This document shows, in pieces, positions 25,285 to 32,767 of a stretch of DNA of 39,409 bases. A program made the translations under genes and the position numbers. The notes beneath the pieces are model-generated. The model was not told where the DNA came from, made no database searches, and saw only the letters and a list, made by a program, of their open reading frames with translations. Source of the DNA: Peptoniphilus_A olsenii (GTDB lineage Bacteria; Bacillota; Clostridia; Tissierellales; Peptoniphilaceae); the NCBI RefSeq assembly GCF_040545475.1, contig NZ_JBEPMA010000017.1:1-39409 (forward strand), given 5' to 3'. The stretch's first letter is position 1. Every line of letters starts with the position of its first letter.

Positions 25285-26090
25285 TCAAATGTTTAACCTA
25301 TTTATCTTATAACTTGATTTTAACTTTACCTTATCTCTATTTCTTAGATACTCTTCAACATCAAACAAGTTTTTCTTATCATAATCTTCCAATAACTTGT
25401 AATTCTTATGCTTTGTAATATCAAATTTATCAGACAAGAAAGGTCTTACTCCTCTTAGTTGGTATATGCACTTTCCACCATCCATTACAGTTATTTCATC
25501 TTGGCTCATAAGTTCCTTGCCAGTTTTTTGGTAATTTAATCCAAAAGATTTTTGATTTGATCTTGTTTCTGATGTGTTATATAGGTCTATGGTTTCTTTT
25601 CCTAAGGTTTCTGATAACTCTTTTACTGTTGTTTTTTCTTTTCCTCCTAGAAAGAGTGTAGAGTCACAGTTACCAACTATTGTATCTGCATGGTCTTTAT
25701 AGATTGCCTTTAATTGAGATTGTGCTTGCAGTATTATACTTGCTGATATTTCTCTTGAACGAATTGTCGCTATTAGTTTTTCAAATTTTGGAATTAAGCC
25801 TATATTTGCAAACTCATCAAGTAGACACCTAACATGAACTGGAAGTCTACCACCATAAACATCATCTGCCTTATCACATAGTAGATTAAATAATTGGGAA
25901 TACATTATTGAAACTACAAAGTTAAAGGTATCGTCTGTGTCTGATATTATTACAAATAAAGCAGTTTTCCTATCTCCAATTTTATCGAGTTCTAATTCAT
26001 CTTCACTCATTAGCTCTCTAAGCTCTCTTATATCAAAAGGTGCAAGTCTTGCTCCACAAGATATGAGAATTGACTTGGCAGTTTTTCCTG
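25285..26090 (-). pseudogene. virD4: virD4 coupling protein, 3' part, separated from its 5' part by a 13-kb insertion
   Basis: The frame runs from the insertion boundary: GKTAKSILISCGARLAPFDI, RELRELMSEDELELDKIGDR, LLDEFANIGLIPKFEKLIAT (Walker B) and SREISASIILQAQSQLKAIY, to KLLEDYDKKNLFDVEEYLRN. It is the C-terminal half of a VirD4/TcpA-type coupling ATPase, which docks the relaxase-DNA complex at the channel. The 5' part, KYKLAAG, lies at 39305-39409 and continues off the window. Joining the two at CAGGA restores KKYKLAAGKTAKSILISCG in frame. While the element is present the gene is inactive. Confidence 0.9.
26086..26090. other. left attachment site of the mobilizable element (core CAGGA on the minus strand)
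   Basis: The minus strand reads TTGTTACAGGAAAAACTGCC. The right half is virD4 and the left half is element. The five bases recur at 39305-39309. Confidence 0.75.
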
Positions 26091-26111
26091 TAACAACTTG
26101 TCAAGGACTTT

Positions 26112-26297
26112 CTAATCATTTTTATCGACTTTTTGATGTTTTTCTCTCTCCATTTCTCTAAGCATTATGCGTTTTAATTTGTCTTGCATTGTTTCCGTCG
26201 CATTTTCATTAAAGTGAACAACAACCTCATAAGTTGCTTTACCAATTTTCTTTATAGTTTTTATCCCTGTATTCTGTTCATTTTTATTTTCGTGCAT
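26112..26297 (-). CDS. tnpW: TnpW-like transposon protein
   Basis: 61 residues: TIKKIGKATYEVVVHFNENA then TETMQDKLKRIMLREME. The GxTTYEV-VHF and ETxQDKxxRxI pattern defines the TnpW family of clostridial mobile elements; the function is unknown. It is the last gene of the element, ending 21 bases from the left attachment core. Confidence 0.85.
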   Translation of the reverse strand: MHENKNEQNTGIKTIKKIGKATYEVVVHFNENATETMQDKLKRIMLREMEREKHQKVDKND

Positions 26298-26323
26298 ATA
26301 TTTTTCCTCCTGTTTGTTTCAAT

Positions 26324-26359
26324 AAAAAAGACGATTAGATTTTTAATTTTCTAATCGCC
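26324..26359 (-). terminator. leader terminator before tnpW
   Basis: Minus strand: GGCGATTAGA (26350-26359) pairs with TCTAATCGTC (26330-26339), then six T; the tnpW ribosome site AGGAGG follows within 25 bases. Confidence 0.8.
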
Positions 26360-26454
26360 TTTTAAGTGTCATATTTACATTTTTATTATCTCTGGCATAC
26401 TTTGATACCTTTTCATACTTAAAGTCTTTAATAATGCCTTTCCACCTCTTTTAC

Positions 26455-27168
26455 CTATAAAGATTCGCCTACGTCATAGTTCATTTTTTTATTTAAACCT
26501 TTCTGTGTTAGTTTTTCTTTATCTTCTTCATACCAATTAAGGATTGTTACATAATGGTCTTTATAGTATTTCCCAGAGCTTTTAATATATCTTGATAGCT
26601 TTTCAATCATTGTATCTGTATGACTTTGCAGCTTATCATTTAACTTATGATATTCTTCTTCAGTTAATCGAACATTTTGATATTTTCCGTAAAAAGAAAC
26701 TGGGGCTGCTTGGTTTTCTTTTTCTCCTCTCCCCTTATCTATACTAACCTTATCTAATCTACCCTTATCTATACTGGGTTGACCACTTGACAACCTTTGG
26801 TTAACCAGATGACAACCAACTTTTTCTTCTGAAATATATGCTCCATTTTCCGTTTGATAAAGCTGCTGTTTCTGCTCTATATACATTGTTGGCTTATATC
26901 TGTCTTTTCTAATAAAATTATTTATCTTCCAATGAGTAATGACGATAATTCCCTGATCAAAGACTATCACAAAGCCTTTGGCAATAAGTATTTTAAGGTC
27001 ATCTTCATTAGCTCCGATAATTTTGATGATTTTCTTAGGATTATTTACAAAACCGTCATCATCTGCCCTCATTGATAAATGAAAATATAGGCATTGACTA
27101 CTTAGTGGCATATCCAAAAATAAGTCACTATCCACTATCTTTAGTGAAAACATTCTTTTATCTGCCAT
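26455..27168 (-). CDS. replication initiator / replisome organizer-like protein
   Basis: 237 residues. MADKRMFSLKIVDSDLFLDM, PLSSQCLYFHLSMRADDDGF, VNNPKKIIKIIGANEDDLKI and VIVFDQGIIVITHWKINNFI are typical of the winged-helix DnaD-like replication proteins of Firmicute phages and ICEs. The C-terminus contains NVRLTEEEYHKLNDKL and SSGKYYKDHYVTILNWYEED, matching the second domain that recruits the helicase loader. It may let the excised circle replicate. No DnaC-like loader gene follows it, unlike in most relatives. Confidence 0.8.
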   Translation of the reverse strand: MADKRMFSLKIVDSDLFLDMPLSSQCLYFHLSMRADDDGFVNNPKKIIKIIGANEDDLKILIAKGFVIVFDQGIIVITHWKINNFIRKDRYKPTMYIEQKQQLYQTENGAYISEEKVGCHLVNQRLSSGQPSIDKGRLDKVSIDKGRGEKENQAAPVSFYGKYQNVRLTEEEYHKLNDKLQSHTDTMIEKLSRYIKSSGKYYKDHYVTILNWYEEDKEKLTQKGLNKKMNYDVGESL

Positions 27169-27191
27169 GCTCTCCTACCTTTCTTCAAATA

Positions 27192-27222
27192 AAAAAAGAC
27201 GATAGTTTTTACTTCTACCGCC
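27192..27222 (-). terminator. leader terminator before the replication gene
   Basis: Minus strand: GGCGGTAG pairs with CTATCGTC (with G-U pairs) across 27199-27222, then seven T and the GTAGGAG ribosome site of the gene starting at 27168. Confidence 0.7.
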
Positions 27223-27255
27223 TTGCGTATTGCTATGGTTTTTTCTAATTATATA

Positions 27256-28251
27256 TTAAATTTTTAAATCTTTATTATTTAACATCTTACTAAACATATC
27301 ATGGTACATATCTTTAGAAGATTCTTCTATCTTGGTAATACTTGATATTTTATTTCCCGCATCCTTTGACGAAGCTCCGCAAAGATAAAAGGCTTCATTT
27401 TCTGTTCCACAGTCTATTGCTATATATCTATCGTGATATTTTTTACCTGCTATCTTCAGTTTCAGGTCTATGTTAGGATAGTCTTTTCTAAAATCATCTA
27501 AGATATTTTTTGTAAGCATATCCTTGTTCTTAACATTATCACTAAAGACTATGATTTGAGTCTTATCTCTTGCAGCTCTTAAAAGTTCCAATGTTTTAAG
27601 TCCTATATAGTTATCTATAACATAAATACTTTTCTTTGCTGATTTATATATTTTGGTATAGGCAACATCAGCTTCTATCTTATTTCCATTCATCAAGAGA
27701 AAATGTTTATATGTTTCCGGGTCTATAAAATTATCCATTACCTTTTTCAAATCTTCTTTAGTAGCTAATGTGTTAATCTTACTATCTATCCTTGCAATAT
27801 CATTTGTGTTTTGATTTGTTTGAATTGCTATTTGAACTAATTCTTTTGAGCTGATAAAATCTTGGTTTTCAATGATGAAGTCTTTCATCTGCTTAAACAT
27901 TCGTATTAAAGCCTTGCTCTGTTTAACGGCAAGTTCTCCCCTTAATACAGTCATAAGCATATAAATACCTTGCTCTGTAAAAGCATAAGGTAGTTTTCTA
28001 CGACCACCCCAACTTGATGTCGATTTTTTCGATATCAAGTTTTCAAACTCTGATTTCGTCAACTGAAACATAAAATCATCATCAAATTTCTCCGAATTAT
28101 TTTTTACTTGTTCGTTAAATCTTGTCGTTGTATACCCATATATTTCTGCAAGCTCAAAATCAAGCATAACCTTTTGATTTCGTATATAGTAAATCTTACT
28201 TTTAATTGTAGTTTCATCTATAACTACAATTTCCTTATTTTTCTCTGCCAC
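27256..28251 (-). CDS. ORF6N-domain DNA-binding protein with PLD-like C-terminal domain
   Basis: About 331 residues. Start GTG 28251 is chosen because AGGAGG (28261-28266) lies eight bases upstream; GTG 28260 is too close. The N-terminal ORF6N domain (KIYYIRNQKVMLDFELAEIY, TTTRFNEQVKNN, RKLPYAFTEQGIYMLMTVLR) is a KilA-N-like DNA-binding unit. A central coiled linker (about 140-175) follows. The C-terminal domain (IYVIDNYIGLKTLELLRAAR, KYHDRYIAID, EAFYLCGASSKDAG) has the H-D-R and G-A-S pattern of a single phospholipase-D-like half site. It lies where virD4 would be expected after pcfB. The biological role is unknown. Confidence 0.8.
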   Translation of the reverse strand: MAEKNKEIVVIDETTIKSKIYYIRNQKVMLDFELAEIYGYTTTRFNEQVKNNSEKFDDDFMFQLTKSEFENLISKKSTSSWGGRRKLPYAFTEQGIYMLMTVLRGELAVKQSKALIRMFKQMKDFIIENQDFISSKELVQIAIQTNQNTNDIARIDSKINTLATKEDLKKVMDNFIDPETYKHFLLMNGNKIEADVAYTKIYKSAKKSIYVIDNYIGLKTLELLRAARDKTQIIVFSDNVKNKDMLTKNILDDFRKDYPNIDLKLKIAGKKYHDRYIAIDCGTENEAFYLCGASSKDAGNKISSITKIEESSKDMYHDMFSKMLNNKDLKI

Positions 28252-28395
28252 AAAATTCACCTCCTATATATTTTTGGGGCTACAAGTTGTAGCCATTTTC
28301 TCTTTATTTCATTTAGCTTACAGATCTTAAGCCAATTATCCATAATATTTTCAAAGCCTAATTTCTATAATTATACCAAAAATATTAAATCTTTT

Positions 28396-28461
28396 CTATC
28401 TCTCCCTCTCTCTTTATCTATCTCTATATCTTTATCTATCTCTATCTCTATCTCTATCTCT
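28396..28461. repeat. TATCTC hexanucleotide microsatellite
   Basis: Pyrimidine-only tract made of TATCTC, with TTATC and CCTCTC variants, in the 430-base gap between the ORF6N gene and pcfB. Likely slippage-prone. Confidence 0.8.
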
Positions 28462-28580
28462 TGTCGGACATGGGTTGGACTCATTAAGGACAATGTCCTC
28501 TGTTTATTTTGTCTGTGAAAAATTCTTCTTTTAATTTTATCCAATAATATCTTTTGTTTGTTGCCATATCTGTTCCTTTC

Positions 28581-28649
28581 TTGATTTTCGATAATCGAAA
28601 TTCTTGATTTCCGATTTTCGGAATTCTGGACTTCTGCTTTTCGGAAGTC
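28581..28649. repeat. three tandem 23-bp palindromes
   Basis: Units 28581-28603, 28604-28626 and 28627-28649 are direct repeats of one another, and each is itself an imperfect palindrome. Their cores are TTTCGATAATCGAAA, TTCCGATTTTCGGAA and ACTTCTGCTTTTCGGAAGT. Differences between units occur in matching arm positions, so the hairpin or dyad is kept. They may be binding sites for a dimeric protein, or RNA hairpins in the pcfB 3' region. Confidence 0.75.
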
Positions 28650-28667
28650 TTGTTATTGTGGTTATTT

Positions 28668-28695
28668 AAGGGTGTAACTTTTCGTTACTCCCTTA
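28668..28695 (-). terminator. hairpin at the end of pcfB
   Basis: AAGGG-GTAAC ... GTTAC-CCCTT inverted repeat overlapping the stop codon of pcfB. No long T-run, so a weak terminator or an RNA-stability hairpin. Confidence 0.4.
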
Positions 28696-29220
28696 GATTT
28701 CTCTGGTCATATCTTTTTTGCTTGGTTTTACTTTTTCTTTTACTTTTCTTTTGACTTTCTCTTTTGTCTTATCCTTGTTCTTGGATAGGTCTTTGTATTT
28801 CTTTATTTGTTTTAGGATACTTTCTTTTTCTTTTTTATTTTCCTTGGCTAGGAGTTGCTTAAAGGCATATTCCATTACTTTTATATCTTTGGCTTGGAAG
28901 AATATTTCATAGTTTTTGCTTTCTTTGTTTTTCATTACTGAAAACTTTACTCCAAGTTTGTTTAGTTCTTTTTTTAAGTCTTTGAGGTCGCTTTGATCTA
29001 TGCTTACGTTTTCTAGTTGTCCTTTTTTGTATAGGTCTTTTATTTTCATTTCATCGCCCATAAGGCTTTTGAGGTTTCCATTTGCTTTTTCTAAAGTTTC
29101 ATTAATCTTTTTTCTTATTTCTTTTTCTAGGTTGATTGATTCTTTTGCTGCCTTTATTGTGTATGATATTATGGTTTGTGCTGCTTGACCTGCTTCTTTG
29201 CTTATTTCTTCGTTTATCAT
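28693..29220 (-). CDS. pcfB: PcfB-family (DUF3801) mobilization accessory protein
   Basis: 175 residues. MINEEISKEAGQAAQTIISY and EKANGNLKSLMGDEMKIKDL, then SIDQSDLKDLKKELNKLGVK and FSVMKNKESKNYEIFFQAKD, show the DUF3801 pattern. The C-terminal 40 residues are almost all Lys/Glu. In pCF10, PcfB belongs to the conjugation processing machinery that is recruited with the relaxase to the coupling protein. The relaxase gene lies just upstream. A coupling protein gene should follow but does not. Confidence 0.8.
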   Translation of the reverse strand: MINEEISKEAGQAAQTIISYTIKAAKESINLEKEIRKKINETLEKANGNLKSLMGDEMKIKDLYKKGQLENVSIDQSDLKDLKKELNKLGVKFSVMKNKESKNYEIFFQAKDIKVMEYAFKQLLAKENKKEKESILKQIKKYKDLSKNKDKTKEKVKRKVKEKVKPSKKDMTREI

Positions 29221-29243
29221 GTTTTCTCTCCTTTGTTTGAATT

Positions 29244-29284
29244 AAAAAAAGGGAAGTATAGGCTTTAATTTTTCTATACTTCCC
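29244..29284 (-). terminator. leader terminator before pcfB
   Basis: Minus strand: 11-bp perfect stem GGGAAGTATAG/CTATACTTCCC (29274-29284 and 29251-29261), then seven T, just upstream of the AGGAGAG ribosome site of pcfB. Confidence 0.85.
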
Positions 29285-29403
29285 TTTGATTGTTTTCATT
29301 TTATTGTTCTTGGTGGTGGAATGCTTTATTTTGATGCTTTTATAGCTTTCTTAGGTATTTGTACCTTTTCTTGTTTTTCTGCTCTTATTTTGCTTTTCCA
29401 CCT

Positions 29404-29577
29404 TTAGTAGTTTATGTGTGTTCTTTTGTCTGATAGATAGATTTTCATGTTGGAATATAATATCTGCACTTCTTCGTTGTTCATTGCTTTTATTTCTTCT
29501 GTGCTTTTATAGGTTTTGTATGTTCCATCTTGATCTGCTTTTATGAGTTCATCTATTAGCTCTTGCCTTTTATTCAT
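29404..29577 (-). CDS. 57-residue protein between relaxase and pcfB, possibly truncated
   Basis: ATG 29577 follows AGGAGG by eight bases. The product MNKRQELIDELIKADQDGTY, then STEEIKAMNNEEVQILYSNM, is acidic and helical. After its TAA the same frame stays open for 24 codons with coding-like sequence (RWKSKIRAEKQEKVQIPKKA). The stop may therefore be a recent nonsense change in an ~82-residue protein. The function is unknown; the position suggests a relaxosome accessory. Confidence 0.55.
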   Translation of the reverse strand: MNKRQELIDELIKADQDGTYKTYKSTEEIKAMNNEEVQILYSNMKIYLSDKRTHINY

Positions 29578-29650
29578 CTCTATCACCTCCTAGATTTGCC
29601 TTTATTTGTTTGGTCATATTATAGCTTGGATAAGATATTTTTACCAGGTC

Positions 29651-31291
29651 TTATCTTTCTTGATTTTTGTAATAGTCTTTAATTGTCTGCCTTTTTTCAT
29701 TAAACTTATCACTATCTTGCTTATACTCTTTTATCTTTTCTATGATACTTTCTTTCTCTCCTCTCTTAATCGCCTTGTCAATCTCAATACTTAGGTCTAT
29801 GCCATAATCGTCATTGACTGTCTTGACTGCATACTTGATATGGTTGATACTTTCGTACTCTTCTTTGATTGATTGTGATTGTCTGTTGAGTTTCGATATT
29901 TCATCTTCAAGGCTTTGGATTTCTTTTTTCCAGTCTTTAGACTTAATCGCCGATGAGCCTGTTATCTTTTCAAGAATTGCCCTTGCTCTTTTATATTTAT
30001 CTATCTCATCTTTATGGGAATTGTAAAAGCTGTCTTTGAATAGGGATTTACTGTTCCATTCCTCAAAGACTTTTTTGTTATCCTTGATGATGTCCGCATA
30101 GGCAAAGCATTTATTTAAGTTTTCTATTCTTGTGGTTTTCGCCTTAATGTCTTGACTAATCTTCTTATTTTGGGATTGTAATGTGCTTATCTTTTCTTGT
30201 AGGTCGGCTATGGTTTTAAGATTGTTGCCTTTCAGATATATTCTTGCTTTGGAAAATCGTCTTAGGTCTGCACCTATCTTTTTGTTGCTTGCATAGGGAT
30301 TTAACTTTCTTGCTTTTTCTCCCTGTAAGTCATAATAAATACTGATGTACTCATAGAGATTAAAGAGTTCCGCCTTGTTCTCATATTCTTCTTTTTTCTC
30401 CTGTTTGTATTCATCATATTTTACTTGCAGACTTCCAAGTAACGAGCCTATCCAAGACGTAAGTTTGGATAGCTCCTCTTTTAATTTTCTAAATTCTAAA
30501 TTCAAGGCGATGATTTTTCTGTTTTGGTTTCCTCTCTCTGTCTGTATGCCTTTTTTCTCCATCTGATAACTGCTTGTGCCTAAATGAATTTGCGGGAGTT
30601 CTTCTCTGCCTTGTTCTTTAAAGGTGCGTGGATCTATCCTTTTATTTATGTTGTTCCTTGCCAAGTATTCGTTTGCTTTCTTTGAAAAGTTTTCTCTCCA
30701 CTCTTTTGCTTTGTCAGGTTCGTTCCAATCGTTCAGATTTACTTTTCTTGATTTATAGTTTCCGCTTTTCAGTTTTATCTTTTCTCCGTTTTCATCAAGG
30801 ATATATTCTTTTCTGCATTTCGGTTTCCAATTCCCTTTTTCGTCTATTTCTCTAAGGGTAAGTAGGATATGGGCGTGTGGTTGTTCTTCATGATCGCTTG
30901 CCATAGGATTATGAATATTACAGTCTACTATCATACCTTTAGAAGTAAAGTTTTCTTCTATAAATTCGCTGATTAATTTTATTCTGTCCTGTTCATTTAA
31001 TTCTCTTGGAAGTGTAAAGAGCAGATTTCTTGCAAGTTGTGAATTTTTACTTTTCTCTATTTTTTCAACACTATTCCATAGGTATTCTCTGTTTGAAAAC
31101 TTTTTCGGGATATGTTCCGGCAGAAATATTTTTGAGAATACAAGGTCTTCTTTTTTAGAATAGTCATGTGTTTTTCCATAGTATTCATCTTGTAATTTAT
31201 CTCTTGCATTGTATGCAGCTTTTGCAATCACGCTATGCCCTTTTGACCTTGCCACAATATCTACATGGGTATGCAAACTTTTGATTTCCAT
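29651..31291 (-). CDS. MobA/MobL-family relaxase
   Basis: 546 residues. The N-terminal relaxase domain (about 1-230) begins with IKSLHTHVDIVARSKGHSVI and AKAAYNARDKLQDEYYGKTH and has the metal-binding HxH in EEQPHAHILLTLREIDEKG. The later RKVNLNDWNEPDKAKEWREN segment is also typical. The rest (about 260-546) is a long charged coiled coil. By family it nicks oriT, stays covalently bound to the 5' end through a Tyr, and pilots the strand into the channel. The candidate oriT lies directly upstream. TnpZ of Tn4451-type elements belongs to the same family. Confidence 0.92.
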   Translation of the reverse strand: MEIKSLHTHVDIVARSKGHSVIAKAAYNARDKLQDEYYGKTHDYSKKEDLVFSKIFLPEHIPKKFSNREYLWNSVEKIEKSKNSQLARNLLFTLPRELNEQDRIKLISEFIEENFTSKGMIVDCNIHNPMASDHEEQPHAHILLTLREIDEKGNWKPKCRKEYILDENGEKIKLKSGNYKSRKVNLNDWNEPDKAKEWRENFSKKANEYLARNNINKRIDPRTFKEQGREELPQIHLGTSSYQMEKKGIQTERGNQNRKIIALNLEFRKLKEELSKLTSWIGSLLGSLQVKYDEYKQEKKEEYENKAELFNLYEYISIYYDLQGEKARKLNPYASNKKIGADLRRFSKARIYLKGNNLKTIADLQEKISTLQSQNKKISQDIKAKTTRIENLNKCFAYADIIKDNKKVFEEWNSKSLFKDSFYNSHKDEIDKYKRARAILEKITGSSAIKSKDWKKEIQSLEDEISKLNRQSQSIKEEYESINHIKYAVKTVNDDYGIDLSIEIDKAIKRGEKESIIEKIKEYKQDSDKFNEKRQTIKDYYKNQER

Positions 31292-31351
31292 TGTCTTTTC
31301 CTCCTTTATCTGTTTTCAATTTTGGGATTTTACTATCCTAATGTTCAGGTC

Positions 31352-31545
31352 GTATCTTCGCTCCCTTTTTCAAAGGGCGCAAAGATACACCGTTTGACTA
31401 CGGTGCTTTGCGTTCCTGCGGAAAGCTTATAGCTCCGCTAAGGAAACAAAAACGCTAAAGCATTTTTATTTGTTCAAGGGGGCTACTCCCCCTTAGACCC
31501 CTGTGAACTTTGTTTTTTGTAGATTTTTCAAATCCACAAAAAAGC
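31352..31545. other. candidate origin of transfer (oriT)
   Basis: A more GC-rich gap upstream of the relaxase gene, packed with inverted repeats: 17-bp arms 31352-31368/31372-31388, CACCGT/ACGGTG 31388-31405, AAGGGGG/CCCCCTT 31476-31494, and TTTTTTGT/ACAAAAAA near 31513-31545. The minus strand contains TTGCGCCCTTT, close to the TAAGTGCGCCCT nick motif of MOBQ plasmids, which use MobA/MobL relaxases. Confidence 0.6.
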
Positions 31546-31585
31546 AAAGTTTTAAAATGTTTCTCACTTTGCTCCATCTTAGTTT

Positions 31586-31981
31586 CTAATACATTTTCTG
31601 TTTTTCTTGCTCTTCCTCTGTCAGTTCTTCAAAATCATCATTTGCATTTTCCTCTTTAAGATTTGGATTTTCTTCTAAAGAGATTTCTTTTTCTTTTAAA
31701 TGAATTTCTGTAAGTTCTTTTAGCTTTTCTCTATTTCGATTATCGGAAAGTACATAATCTAAAAAGGCATAGATTAAATCATTATCTGTATTTTCTTCTG
31801 CTCCGGTTATCTGTTTTTCAAATTTCTCAAACACGCCTCCTTTTTCTACTTTTCGTTTCGTGTCCGCCTTTCTTTTTAGCTGTGATTTCTTTTGTCTTAG
31901 TTGCTTAATTTTGTTTTCCGCCTGTTCTTTTTTCTTAGTTTCTTTTTCCAACTGGCTCATTATATTTTCTAACTCTTTCAT
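31586..31981 (-). CDS. DUF3847-family mobilization accessory protein
   Basis: 131 residues: a coiled-coil N-terminus (MSQLEKETKKKEQAENKIKQ, LRQKKSQLKRKADTKRKVEK), then GGVFEKFEKQITGAEENTDN and a globular segment DLIYAFLDYVLS, with an acidic tail. This MobC-like pattern (DUF3847) is found directly upstream of MobA/MobL relaxase genes. It probably helps the relaxase bind oriT, which lies just downstream. Confidence 0.85.
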   Translation of the reverse strand: MKELENIMSQLEKETKKKEQAENKIKQLRQKKSQLKRKADTKRKVEKGGVFEKFEKQITGAEENTDNDLIYAFLDYVLSDNRNREKLKELTEIHLKEKEISLEENPNLKEENANDDFEELTEEEQEKQKMY

Positions 31982-32067
31982 TTTTCATTCCTCCATTTCA
32001 ATATTGTTGTGTTCCAAACAAAGAAAGGCTAAGCACCTTTCTTTGATACTTAACCTTTCATCATTTT

Positions 32068-32484
32068 TTAGATTTTATCTTCTAAAATCTTTCTTAGTTT
32101 TTCTAAAATTTGATCCCTCCTTTGTCCGATTGCCTGATGTGTAACTTTCTCTTTTCTGCTGATTGACCTAAGACTTTCTTCTCTGTAGAAGATAGCTTCC
32201 ATTAACTCTCTTTCTTCTTTTGTCAGTGTAGCTAATGCCTTATGCAGTTCTTCAATTTGCATTTTGACTTCTACAATTTTTTCTAAGTCTATTTTTTCAT
32301 CTATGATGTTATCTACAAAGTGTCCATCATGATCTAATGATGAAAATGGAATAACTCCATACTTGCAATCCTTTTTCTGAAGATATTTTTCATGCTCTGT
32401 TATCTTCCAATAGGCTTTGTAGACTTCTTCACTTATGGATATAGCTTCCCCTTTGACATAAAGGTAATATTCCTTATTAGGCAT
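32068..32484 (-). CDS. sigma-70-like (region 4) regulator
   Basis: 138 residues: MPNKEYYLYVKGEAISISEE, VYKAYWKITEHEKYLQKKDC, then a C-terminal helix-turn-helix (LTKEERELMEAIFYREESLR, SISRKEKVTHQAIGQRRDQI). These proteins are common at the head of mobilization modules in clostridial elements. It may activate transfer or excision genes. It follows a leader hairpin and precedes DUF3847. Confidence 0.85.
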   Translation of the reverse strand: MPNKEYYLYVKGEAISISEEVYKAYWKITEHEKYLQKKDCKYGVIPFSSLDHDGHFVDNIIDEKIDLEKIVEVKMQIEELHKALATLTKEERELMEAIFYREESLRSISRKEKVTHQAIGQRRDQILEKLRKILEDKI

Positions 32485-32530
32485 TGTGTTATCCTCCTTT
32501 TTAAGTTCTCTGTTTTGCTTTTTGAGAATA

Positions 32531-32569
32531 AAAAAGGAGGACTTCTACACTTTGACGTAAAAAGTCCTC
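32531..32569 (-). terminator. leader terminator before the sigma-like gene
   Basis: Minus strand: GAGGACTT (32562-32569) pairs with AAGTCCTC (32537-32544), then CTTTTT; the AGGAGG of the downstream gene follows. Confidence 0.75.
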
Positions 32570-32601
32570 TCGGCTTAAAAACTAATATTTTATATGATTT
32601 T

Positions 32602-32706
32602 CTATTTTGTTGTTTCTGGTAAAGTGTTATTGCTATGTGTAAGTAATCCCAACCATAAAAAAGGATAAATGTATCTTATGTGACTAACAGAATTTAGTGT
32701 TCCCAT
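32602..32706 (-). CDS. 34-residue hydrophobic peptide
   Basis: ATG 32704-32706 follows GGAGGG at a good distance and encodes MGTLNSVSHIRYIYPFLWLG then LLTHSNNTLPETTK, with stop TAG 32602-32604. A single short hydrophobic stretch could cross the membrane. It lies between MATE and the leader hairpin of the sigma-like gene. Real expression is uncertain; no family known. Confidence 0.45.
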   Translation of the reverse strand: MGTLNSVSHIRYIYPFLWLGLLTHSNNTLPETTK

Positions 32707-32767
32707 TATTTATCCCTCCATTACTTAGCTACATATTTTTCCCTCCTAAATAAATCTTTTATAAACT

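Noticed and set aside
26391..26454. Possible DnaC-like helicase loader gene after the replication protein
   Set aside because: Only about 60 bases plus a leader hairpin lie between the replication gene and tnpW; no coding remnant is visible.
28396..28461. Short regular repeats that might suggest a CRISPR array
   Set aside because: The unit is six bases with no unique spacers and no cas genes nearby; it is a microsatellite. The 23-bp palindromes nearby are contiguous and also lack spacers.
29102..29299. Minus-strand frame overlapping the start of pcfB
   Set aside because: It would cross the leader terminator and is Lys/Arg/Asn-rich with no ribosome site; the pcfB frame explains the region.
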